Below, one piece after another: positions 48,225-57,900 of a stretch of 64,000 nucleotides of DNA. The first letter of the stretch is position 1, and every line of letters starts with the position of its first letter. The translations under genes and the position numbers were made by a program. The notes under the pieces are model-generated. The model did no database searches, was not told the DNA's origin, and was given only the letters and a program-made list of their open reading frames with translations. Source of the stretch: Gemmatimonadota bacterium (GTDB lineage: Bacteria; Gemmatimonadota; Gemmatimonadetes; Gemmatimonadales; Gemmatimonadaceae); contig JADJRJ010000029.1 of assembly GCA_016712265.1 (NCBI GenBank), positions 248,001 to 312,000 of the forward strand, read 5' to 3'.

Positions 48225-49124
48225 GTGCACCACCACTCCCACCACGATCACCCGCACGATCACGCGTCCCACGACCACGGACGTGCCTTGACGTGGGCCC
48301 TGGCGATCACGGTGGCGTTTTTCATCGCGGAAGTGGTCGGCGGGTACCTGGCGAATTCCATCGCTTTGCTCGCCGACGCCGGACACATGCTGACCGATGC
48401 CGGCGCATTGGCCCTTTCGCTGTTTGTCGCCTGGTTCAGCCGCAAGCCCACCACCCCGGAGAAGACCTTCGGGTACCTGCGCTGGGAGATCCTCGCCGCG
48501 CTGATCAACGGGAGTGTGCTGCTCGTGGTCTCGGCCGGGATCGTCGTTGAGGCCGTGGGACGGCTCCACACCCCAGAGCCGGTGGACACCGGGACCATGT
48601 TGGCGGTGGCCCTCGCCGGGCTCGTGGCGAACGCGGTGTGCGCGCGGCTGCTGCATGCGGGGCATCACCACAGCCTGAACGTGCGCGGGGCCTACCTGCA
48701 CGTCATGGGAGACCTGCTGGGCTCGGTCGGTACCGTCGCCGCTGCCCTCGTGATCCGGCGGACTGGCTGGGTCGCCGCGGATCCCATCGTCTCCATGGCC
48801 GTCACCCTGCTGATCGTGCGCTCTGCCTGGCGCCTGGTGCGGGAAAGCGTCGATGTCCTGCTGGAAGCCACCCCATCCCACCTGTCGTTAGGTGCCATCC
48901 GGGCGCGACTGGAGGCCTTGCCCGGGGTCGCCGGTGTCCACGACCTCCATGTGTGGACGGTGACAACGGGGCTCATTGCGATGAGCGCCCACGCCATTGT
49001 CCCCACGGCGGAGCGACACCAGGGGGTGCTCGAGGAAGCTGTGGAAGCCATGCGCGCCTTCGGCATCCGACACGTCACCCTGCAGATCGAGCGGGAGGAA
49101 ATCTGTCAGGGGGGGCATCCCTGA
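48225..49124 (+). CDS. Cation diffusion facilitator (CzcD/ZitB-like metal exporter)
   Basis: A 299-residue inner-membrane antiporter for Zn, Co or Cd. The His-rich start (HHHSHHDHPHDHASHDHG) binds metal; six helices follow with the two HxxxD metal sites in LLADAGHMLTDAGALAL and GAYLHVMGDLLGSVG; a cytoplasmic domain ends the protein (VHDLHVWTVTTGLIAMSAH). GTG 48225 is chosen as just before the His-rich segment; TTG further upstream is possible and neither has a clear ribosome site. It lies back to back with the CorC-like gene. Confidence 0.92.
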   Translation: MHHHSHHDHPHDHASHDHGRALTWALAITVAFFIAEVVGGYLANSIALLADAGHMLTDAGALALSLFVAWFSRKPTTPEKTFGYLRWEILAALINGSVLLVVSAGIVVEAVGRLHTPEPVDTGTMLAVALAGLVANAVCARLLHAGHHHSLNVRGAYLHVMGDLLGSVGTVAAALVIRRTGWVAADPIVSMAVTLLIVRSAWRLVRESVDVLLEATPSHLSLGAIRARLEALPGVAGVHDLHVWTVTTGLIAMSAHAIVPTAERHQGVLEEAVEAMRAFGIRHVTLQIEREEICQGGHP

Positions 49125-49261
49125 CGCCGCGGCGGTGTGTGCTGCATCACCGGATTGACCCTGCTCGGTGTGGGTTCGCTCACGCCCTGGGTCACGGGTT
49201 CAGGCGATACGGCCGATACTCCGGGTGACACCGGACGCGTTCCAGGCGTCCTTCACCTGCC

Positions 49262-49753
49262 ATGTCGCGCTCATCACCCATGTGGACGATCGTCAACGAC
49301 TTCCACATCGAGAAGACCCGTCTCCCGGTCATTGTGGTGACGGAACGCGGAGAGCGCCTGACGGGCGATCTCTTCGTGGTCAGCAATGCCCGCACCCCCT
49401 CGGGGCACGAAGAGGTGCCGGACGTCCTGAATTCGCCGGAACCGTTCTTTCCGCTGGCCACCCTCACGGGACGCACCCTGCTGTGCGCCAAGGCCCACAT
49501 CCGTGAGGTCGTGGTGCCCACGGAAGACGTACCGGAGCCCGATTGGGCCCTGGGCGCCCGGGCGGACGTCGCCGTCACGGTGACCGACGGTGAGCTCTAT
49601 TCCGGGACCGTGTTCATTGAGCAGGCGACGGCCAACCAGCGCGTCCTGGACTACCTCAACAAGATCCCGGCCCGCTTTGTTCAGCTGTACACGGCGCAGG
49701 GGGTGATCTTCATCAACCGCGACGCCATCGTTCACGTGGAGCACCTCGCCTGA
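49262..49753 (+). CDS. Conserved unknown protein coupled to the PilT-type gene
   Basis: A 163-residue soluble protein of alternating strands, without signal peptide. I do not recognise the family. Two similar beta segments, each with a ligand-like GD or GE (ERLTGDLFVVSN and GELYSGTVFIEQ), suggest a duplicated or Sm-like small barrel. Its stop overlaps the ATG of the PilT-type gene (TGATG), so it is probably a dedicated partner. An internal ATG at 49280 is an alternative start. Confidence 0.7.
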   Translation: MSRSSPMWTIVNDFHIEKTRLPVIVVTERGERLTGDLFVVSNARTPSGHEEVPDVLNSPEPFFPLATLTGRTLLCAKAHIREVVVPTEDVPEPDWALGARADVAVTVTDGELYSGTVFIEQATANQRVLDYLNKIPARFVQLYTAQGVIFINRDAIVHVEHLA

Positions 49754-51284
49754 TGTCCCAGATCCAGCGGCTTCTCGACGTTCTGGGCAACGCCCCGGCG
49801 GGACCCTGCACCTGGTCGCCGACGCGCCGATCATGCTCGAGCGCGACGGAGCCCAGGTCCCGCTTACCAAGGGGCCAATCTCGGCCGACTCGTGGCGCAA
49901 TACCGTGGCGCAGTTGGTCCCGCCGTTCGCCATGGCAACATTCGAGTCCACGGGGCAGCTGGATACGTGGCTCCCGGTTGGATCACGCACCTTCGAGGTG
50001 CACCTGGCCCGCGCGGACGAAGGGGCCCGCGCGACCGTTCGCGAGGCACGTCCGGCGCTGCGCGTGGAAGAGTCGCTGGTCAGCGCGCCGCAGGCACCGC
50101 TGATCATTGATCCCGGCGCCCCGGTGTTTCCCGAGGCGCTCGCCGATATCCAGCGCCTGATGGGCAAGCAGATGCAGGCAGGGGCGTCCGATCTCCATCT
50201 GCGAACGGACGCCTTCCCGATGTTTCGGCAGAGTGGCGACGTGCGGGCGATCGAGGACGAGGCGCCGATCGAGGCCGAGCGGATGCGGGCCATGCTGCAC
50301 GCGATCATGGACGAAGAGGTCCGCCGTGAGTTCGAGGCGACGGGCGACGCCGACTTTGCCTATGAATTCCCGGGGATCGGCCGCTTTCGCGTGAATGCCT
50401 TCGTGGATCGCGGTGGCCCTGGGCTGGTGACGCGTGCCATCCCCAGCCGGATCATCACGGCGGACGAACTCGGCTTGAGCCACGAGGTGCGCGCCCTGAC
50501 CCAGCTGTCCAAGGGGCTCGTCCTTGTGACCGGCCCCACGGGGAGCGGGAAGTCGACCACGCTCTCCGCGCTCGTCGACCTCGTGAACACCTCGCGCCGC
50601 GATCACATCATCACGATCGAAGACCCCATCGAGTTTGTGCACCAGAGCAAGGGATGCCTGGTGACCCAACGTCAGGTCGGGCTGCACACCAAGTCGTTCA
50701 AGCAGGCGCTGCGCGCCGCGTTACGCGAGGATCCGGATGTGGTGCTGGTGGGCGAGTTGCGCGATCTCGAGACCGTGTCGATCGCCATCGAGACGGCCGA
50801 GACCGGGCACCTCGTGTTTGGCACCCTCCACACGTCCACGGCGCCAAGTACCGTCGACCGGATCATCGACCAGTTTCCGCCGGACCAACAAGCGCAGGTT
50901 CGCGTGATGTTGTCCGAATCGCTCCGCGGGGTGATTTCGCAGACGTTGTGCCGGAAGGTCGGAGGCGGCCGCGTGGCGGCCATGGAGATCCTCCTGGTCA
51001 CCCCCGCATTGTCGAACCTGATCCGGGAGGGAAAAACCTTTCAGATGCAGTCGATCATGCAGACGTCCAAGCGACTCGGCATGGTGACGATGATGGATGC
51101 GCTGATTGGCCTGGTGGACCGGGGCGAAGTGGAGCCGCAGGAGGCCTACCTGCGAGCGCCGGACAAGGGCGGCCTCGTGGCAGCGCTGAAGGCGCGCGGC
51201 CACGACGTCTCCTTCGCCGAGATCGAACTGCCGGCCGAAAAGTCCGCCCCCGCCGCGGCGCGGCCGGTCGCGGGCAGGCGCTAG
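49753..51284 (+). pseudogene. pilT: PilT-type twitching/secretion ATPase with one frame lesion near the start
   Basis: A hexameric retraction-type ATPase of the PilT/GspE superfamily. ATG 49753 begins MSQIQRLLDVLGNAPA; after the GGG at 49800-49802 the correct reading (TLHLVADAPIMLERDGAQ) is in another frame, and adding one G restores a continuous protein of about 510 aa. Motifs are intact: Walker A TGPTGSGKSTTLSALVD, Asp box TIEDPIEFVHQ, Walker B DVVLVGELRD and His box GHLVFGTLHTS. It is longer than PilT (about 345 aa) because of about 130 extra N-terminal residues. No other pilus genes are visible here. Confidence 0.85.
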
Positions 51285-51293
51285 ACGACTCGC

Positions 51294-51313
51294 GGGGGCC
51301 GTCCCAGGCCCCC
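51294..51313. terminator. Bidirectional hairpin between PilT-type and 61-aa genes
   Basis: GGGGGCC (51294-51300) pairs with GGCCCCC (51307-51313) around a 6-nt loop, centred in the 39-bp gap of two convergent genes. Confidence 0.5.
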
Positions 51314-51323
51314 CGTGAGGCCC

Positions 51324-51509
51324 CTACTTGTCCTCTGCTCCCTCTTTTCGGGGGCGGGATGAGGAAGATTCTTCGTCTCCCCGGCGCTTCTCGTACTCGG
51401 CGCGATTACTGTATCCGTATCCGCCGTGGATCTCGCCGCCCCGCATGTAGTCGTGGCCGTAGCCACGGCCGTGAGGATAATCCGCTGGCCCGGGCTCCTG
51501 CTTTTGCAT
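51324..51509 (-). CDS. 61-residue Gly/Tyr/charge-rich small protein
   Basis: A short gene supported by a strong ribosome site: GGAGGTG begins 11 nt upstream of ATG 51509. The product starts MQKQEPGPADYPHGRGYGHD, continues with glycine/tyrosine-rich sequence and ends in a very charged tail (KRRGDEESSSS...KEGAEDK), probably disordered. No family is recognised. It is divergent from typA, with 108 bp between the starts, and convergent with the PilT-type gene. Confidence 0.65.
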   Translation of the reverse strand: MQKQEPGPADYPHGRGYGHDYMRGGEIHGGYGYSNRAEYEKRRGDEESSSSRPRKEGAEDK

Positions 51510-51617
51510 GGAACACCTCCGGTAGGGTTTCGGATACTCGTTCGCTACCTTCGCACCCGGGCCACCGGGTGGCAAGAGGGTTGAACCCCGGCAGGGCCCC
51601 CCTGATACTTCAAGGCT

Positions 51618-53460
51618 ATGCAAATCCGTAACATCGCCATTATTGCGCACGTCGACCACGGCAAGACCACCCTCGTGGACAAGATGCTCCGGCAGGCCGG
51701 GGCGTTTCGCGAGAACCAGGTCGTCGAGGAGCGTGTGATGGACTCGAACCCGCTCGAGAAGGAGCGGGGGATCACGATCCTCGCGAAGAACACCGCGGTC
51801 TGGTACGAAGGACACCAAGATCAACATCGTCGACACCCCCGGGCACGCCGACTTCGGTGGTGAGGTCGAGCGCATCCTGCGCATGGTGGACGGGGTCCTG
51901 CTGGTCGTGGATGCCTTCGATGGCCCAATGCCGCAGACGCGCTTTGTGCTGCGCAAGGCGCTGGACCTCAAGCGCAAGCCGATCGTCGTCATCAACAAGA
52001 TCGATCGGCCGGGCGCGGATCCGATGCGCGTGCATTCGGAAGTGCTCGACCTGCTGATTGACCTGGAGGCGGACGAAGACCTGCTGGACGCCCCCTTCGT
52101 CTATGCGTCAGCGCGCGAAGGGATCGCGACCATGGACATGGACGTCCCGGCGACCAGCCTGGATCCCCTGTTCGATACGATCGTTCGTGAGATCCCGGCG
52201 CCCCCGCACGATGCCGAAGGCGCCTTCCAGATGCTCGTGTCCACCCTGGACTATTCGCCGTACCTCGGCCGCCTTGCCCTCGGGCGGATCGAGCGGGGCA
52301 CGGTGCGCGTCGGGCAGTCGGTCTCGCTGCTCTCGAACGACATTGCGATGCCGGCCGAGAATGCACGGGTGACCAAGTTGTACATCCACCAGGGGCTCGA
52401 ACGACTCGAGGTCGAGACTGCGTCGGCCGGTGAGATCGTGGCGCTTGCCGGACTGGAAGGGGTGGAGATCGGACTGACGGTGTGTCAGCCGGACACCCAT
52501 GAGAGGCTCGAGGGGATCGCGGTCGAGGAGCCGACGATTTCGGTGGACTTCGTGGTCAACAACTCCCCGTTTGCCGGCAAGGAAGGGAAGTTCGTGACCT
52601 CGCGTCAGCTCCGGGAGCGCCTCTTTCGTGAGCTGGAGCGCAACGTGGCCCTCAAGGTCGAGGACACGGACGCCACCGATGCCTGGGCAGTCTCCGGGCG
52701 CGGGGAGTTGCACCTGACCATCCTGATGGAGACGATGCGGCGCGAGGGGTATGAGTTTCAGGTCTCGCGGCCCCGCGTCATTATCCACGACGGCCCGAAT
52801 GGTGAACGCCTCGAGCCGTACGAGGAGCTGATGATCGACGTTCCCGAAGAGCACCTCGGGGTGGTGATCGAGGCGCTCGGGCCTCGCCGCGCGGAGCTGC
52901 TCGACATGCGCAACCCGGGGCAGGGTATGGTGCGGCTGCGCTACCGGATTCCTGCACGCGGGCTCTTTGGCTACCGCAGCGAGTTCCTCACCGACACGCG
53001 TGGCACCGGGATGATGCACCACCGCTTCCTGGAGTACGGGGCGTGGGTCGGACCGCTGACCGGCCGTATGCGAGGGACGATGGTGTCCATGGAAGACGGT
53101 GTCGTGGTGGCGTTCGCCCTGTTCAATCTGCAGGAGCGGTCGACCCTATTCGTGAAGCCTGGCGACCCGGTTTATGAGGGAATGATCATCGGGGAGAACG
53201 CGCGCCCCGGCGACATGGACGTCAATCCGACGAAAGAGAAGAAACTCACGAACATGCGGAGCAAGTCCGCGGACGAACATGTCGTCCTGGAACCCCCGAG
53301 GGAGTTGACGCTGGAAGGCGCGCTGGAGTATATCGAGGACGACGAACTGATCGAGGTCACGCCCCAGTCCATTCGGCTGCGGAAACGGATGCTCGATTCC
53401 ATCGATCGCAAGAAGTTGAGTCGAGACGCCAAGCGTGAACGCGAACGTGCCCTGCTCTGA
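51618..53460 (+). pseudogene. typA: GTPase BipA/TypA with one frame lesion in the G domain
   Basis: A ribosome-associated translational GTPase important in stress and cold. G1 AHVDHGKTTLVDKML, EKERGITILAKNTAVWY, G3 DTPGHADFGGEVE, G4 NKIDRPGA and the C-terminal TypA motifs (GTGMMHHRFLEYG, TKEKKLTNMRSKSADE) are present. An extra G at 51810-51811 shifts the frame; without it the segment reads NTAVWYEDTKINIVD, the same spacing as E. coli BipA, and the protein is 613 aa. All other motifs are intact, so a technical insertion is likelier than a dead gene. The poly-Asp gene follows 25 bp later. Confidence 0.9.
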
Positions 53461-53485
53461 TTTCACCCTTCTGGAGAACGTTGCA

Positions 53486-53812
<327 letters not shown>

Positions 53813-53839
53813 CCGGGGCGGTGGACCGGGCAGAAACGA

Positions 53840-53865
53840 CACGGGCGCCCCTTGGGGCGCCCGTG
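53840..53865. terminator. Bidirectional terminator between poly-Asp and TPR genes
   Basis: A perfect 12-bp stem (53840-53851 with 53854-53865) midway in the 70-bp gap of two convergent genes. Confidence 0.65.
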
Positions 53866-53882
53866 GTGCATCGGGGAGGCGC

Positions 53883-54992
53883 CTAACGCACGGAGAGGCC
53901 GAGTCCCACCCGATCGTGCGGCAGCGACCGCAAGGCCAGGCCGACGCGTCGCTCGACAGCCGGAGCCACATCGCGCGCAATGATCGACTCGGCGCGTGAC
54001 CGCGAACGGCGGGCATAGGCCGTGGCCTCGATCGCCGAGAGGAACCAGACCGCCAGCGCCGTGCCCGCGCCCAGCGCCAGACGCGGGCGCGTGGCCTGGC
54101 TTAGCGTGTCCGCGTACGCGTTACCGAACGGATCCGTGTATCGCTGGATCACGTCCTCGGTCTTCTGCCCCAGCGCGAGTGCGGTCGCCCCACCGGCCAG
54201 CCCGAGGATGAAGACCCCGAACACCGGCCGTCCCGTGGTCATCTGTCCGAGGCCGGGGACGAGCAGGCCGGAGCCAAAGGCTGCACGTGGCCGGTAGACC
54301 CCGTCGGGGAGCCGGCTCATGGCCGCGCGAATGTCCGCGCGATCGGCCGCCTGGGGTTCCAGCTCCAGGTATCGCTCGAAGTCCCCCATCGCGTTCTGTC
54401 GTTCGCCACGCGCCGCGCGCGACAAGGCGCGGTTGAACACGGGCTCCGGGGCGCTTGGGACGGCGGCGAGCACCCCGCCGAACACGGAGTCAGCTGCCGC
54501 GTACTGCTTGCGGCGGAGCAGGGCGATCCCCGACTGGAAGTTCGCGCGTGCTTCGTCCAGCCGCGCAAGTTCGGCGGCCGGCGTGAGGCGAACGATTCGG
54601 CCGCGAACGTCGTCGGCATCGGCCGGGTTGCCGGAGAGAGCGAGATACCGGCAATACTGTCGGACGGCGTCCGCGTTCTCGGTGAGGGCCTCGTGCTCGC
54701 GAGCGAGGGCATACGCGAGGCGCGCATTGCCCGGGACCAGTGCCTGTGCCTTCACGAATGCGTCACGCGCGCGCGCGTGTTCGCCCTGCAAGGCGGCGTC
54801 CTGTCCGTCCTCGACCAGCTGCTGGGCCTCGGCCTCGCTCGTGGGGTTTGGCGTCGGCAGCTCGCGAATGGAGGTGATGGCGGCACAGCCGGTCACGCCA
54901 CCAGCGGCGAGTGCGGTCTTGACGGGAAATCCCTGGGCCGCGGCCGGCGTGGCGCCCGCGGCGACAAGGGCGCCGATCAGGAGGCGTCTCAT
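53883..54992 (-). CDS. Exported TPR-like protein with C-terminal membrane segments
   Basis: A 369-residue protein with signal peptide MRRLLIGALVAAGATPAAA, tetratricopeptide-like helical repeats over about residues 55-220 (DGQDAALQGEHARARDAFVK, GIALLRRKQYAAADSVFGGV, RALSRAARGERQNAMGDFER), and two hydrophobic segments near 265-285 and 310-330. It is likely an envelope protein-protein scaffold. ATG 54992 overlaps the stop of the BIG2 lipoprotein gene (ATGA), making it the last gene of the FHA-kinase-BIG2 operon. Confidence 0.8.
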   Translation of the reverse strand: MRRLLIGALVAAGATPAAAQGFPVKTALAAGGVTGCAAITSIRELPTPNPTSEAEAQQLVEDGQDAALQGEHARARDAFVKAQALVPGNARLAYALAREHEALTENADAVRQYCRYLALSGNPADADDVRGRIVRLTPAAELARLDEARANFQSGIALLRRKQYAAADSVFGGVLAAVPSAPEPVFNRALSRAARGERQNAMGDFERYLELEPQAADRADIRAAMSRLPDGVYRPRAAFGSGLLVPGLGQMTTGRPVFGVFILGLAGGATALALGQKTEDVIQRYTDPFGNAYADTLSQATRPRLALGAGTALAVWFLSAIEATAYARRSRSRAESIIARDVAPAVERRVGLALRSLPHDRVGLGLSVR

Positions 54993-57900
54993 GGGACGGT
55001 GATGGCAGAGGTCCCGGTGACGCCTTCGCATGTGGCCGTCACGTTCACTGGAGTGCTTCCCGTGGTCGCAACGCCGGTGATGGCAAAGGTGAATTGTCCG
55101 GCGAGGTTCGTGATTCCCGATGCGACGCTGACCGTGAACTTGCCTGGGTCGGCACTGGCGATGGTGCAGGCGCGACTGGTCGCGTCGAGGTTGGCCGTGG
55201 TCTTCGCGGTGATCGTGATGTTGCGTGACGCGCCGACGGCGACCGTGTCCGGATTTGGCGCCAGGGTCACCGTCCCCACCGGCACGAGTGTGATGGTCAC
55301 CGCGGTGGTGCCCGTAACGGGGGACGCTGGTGTGCCGGGCGAGGTGGCGGCGGAGACATTCACCGTCCCGGAATCCACAGCTGTCGCGACCCCCGTCGTC
55401 GGGTTGACGCTGATCTTGCCGTTGGTCGCTGACCAGGCAAAGGCACGCCCGGTGAGGGTGCGGCCGAGCGAGTCGAGGGCGGTGGCCGTGAAGGCCTGCA
55501 CCTGACCGACCTGCAGGGCCGGGTTTGCCGGTGTGACCTGGACGGTCTTGGTCGGGATGAGGTTCACGGTGAGGGCGCCCTGCCCGGTCTTCGATTCGAA
55601 GGGCACGGTGGCGATGACGTTGGTGGATCCGCTGTCTGCTCCGACGATGTAGCCGGTGGAGCGCGCCGTCGCCTTGGCGGTGTTGGACACGCTCCAGGTG
55701 ATCGGACGGCCCGTGATGACGTTGCTGCCGGCATCGAGGAGGGTCGCCGTGGCCAGCACGGAGTCGGTCACGAGGACGGAGGTGGGCGACACGTTCACGT
55801 TGACCGTGGCGACCTCGGGGAGTACGCGCAGGGTGAGCGCCGAACTGTTCACCCCTTCACTCGTGGCGGTGATGTTGGTTGTGCCGGCGGCCACACCGGT
55901 GACGAGCCCAGAACTCGCGTTGACGGTGGCGACCGCCGGGTTGCTGGAGACCCATGAGGTCGGGCGCCCACTCAAGACGTTGTTGCTCGCATCGCGCAGG
56001 GTGGCGGTCACGGCAAGGGTGCGCGCGCCGATGATGGAGTCGCCAGCGCTTGCGAGGGACACCGAGGCGACGGGGGCGAGCATGCGGAGTACCCGGGTCG
56101 TCGACGGTCCTTCCGCCGGAGCAGAAACGGTCAATGTGGTGGTGCCCGCGGCCACGAAGGTGATCGTGATGGGCACGTCGCCGGTTGCACTGGTGTTGGC
56201 GGTGCCTGGGCTGGCCGTGGCGATGCTCGGGCTGCTGGAGGTGACCGTGAGCGCACGACCCTGGAGCACTGGCGTGGTCGCCGCGGTGAGCGCCAGGGTG
56301 CCCATGCCGATGATCGAGTCGGTGGCGGGTGTCAGGCCAAGTGAAGCAATGCCGGTCAGCACGCGAATGGTCGCGGTGGCCGACTTGCCTTCCACCAGTG
56401 CCGTGATGGTGGTGGACCCTGGCGCGACGCCGGTGACGAGGCCGCTGCTGTTTACCGTGGCGGCGGCCGTGTTGCTGCTCGACCAGGTAATGGGTCTCCC
56501 GGTAATCACGGCGTTGGCCGCATCGCGCATGTCTGGCGTGGCCAACAAGGTCCCGGTGCCGAAGATGGAGTCGCCCGGCGTGGTGAATGTGATCGTGTTG
56601 ACGGGCGGCAACACGCGGAACGTCTTCGAGCCGACGATCGATTCGCTCGTTGCGGTGATGTTTGTGGTGCCAAGGCCAACGACGGTGATCAGGCCCGACG
56701 CGCTCACGGTGGCGACGGACGTGGCGGACGATTGCCAGGTCACGGGGCGCCCCGTGAGGACGGCGTTCGCCGCGTCTCGCAGGTCAACGGTTGCCTGCAC
56801 CGGGGACGCGCCGGTCCCGATGACGGAATCCGGGCTGGCGGCCACGGTGACGCTGGCCACCGCGTTGAGGATCCGGATGGCGAACGTCTGGTTGACCCCC
56901 TCGCTGCTCGCCGTGATGGTGGTGGTGCCGGCACTGACACCCGTCACCGTGAACGCCACGGTTCCCGAGCCGCTGCTGGTCGCGGTGAGCGGTGACACGG
57001 TGGCCACGGCGGTATTGGAGCTGGAGATGGTGACGTTGCGACTGGCCAGCAGGTTGTTGCTGGCGTCGCGAAGGGTCACCGTCCCCGGGAGGGTTCCGGC
57101 GAGGATCAACGAGTCGGGAGTGACGACGAGCGCCACGTTCGACACCGGGGCGAGGACAGTGATGGCGGACGTACCGGGGACGGCATCAACCGTCGCGGTG
57201 ATCGTCGCCGAGCCCGCCGCGACGCCGGTCACCAGCCCCGAGCCATTGACGGTGGCCGTGGCCGTGGCCGTGGAACTCCAGCTGGTGCCACGCCCGCCTA
57301 ACGCGGTGCCACTGATGGTGGTGCCCGCGGAGTCCAGCGGGACGGCGGCCAGCTGCTGGGTCGGCGCGTTAAAGAGGTTGAGCGTGGCCGTCGCGGGCGA
57401 AACAGACACGGTCGAGACCGGGACCAGGTCGACCGTGGTGGCAATCGATCCCGGAATGCCCTCGGAGGTCGCGGTGAGCGTGACGGTGCCAACCGCTTGG
57501 CCGGTGACGATGGTGCTGTCCCCGTCCTGCGTGATCAGTGCCTTGGTCCCATCGCTCACGCTCCAGACGACACTACGTCCCGTCAGCTGCGCGCCGCCGG
57601 CATCACGCACGGTCGCGACAAACTTTCGTGCGTACACGGCGCCGACGTGCACGGTGCCCGGATTGGCTCCTGCCTTGGGTGCAACGCTGACGCTGGCAAC
57701 TGCAACGTTGTTGACCGTGATCGTTGTGGTGTCGGCGGGGAAGGGCGCCGCCTGTCCCGGGGACGAGGCCTCGATCTCGATGCGCGCCGTCCCGACCGAC
57801 ACGGCCGTCACCTGTCCGGTGCTGTTTACTGTCGCCACCAGCGGATCGATCGCCCGCCAGGTGAGCGTGCGACCCGTCGCGCTGAGCACCTGTCCGGTCC

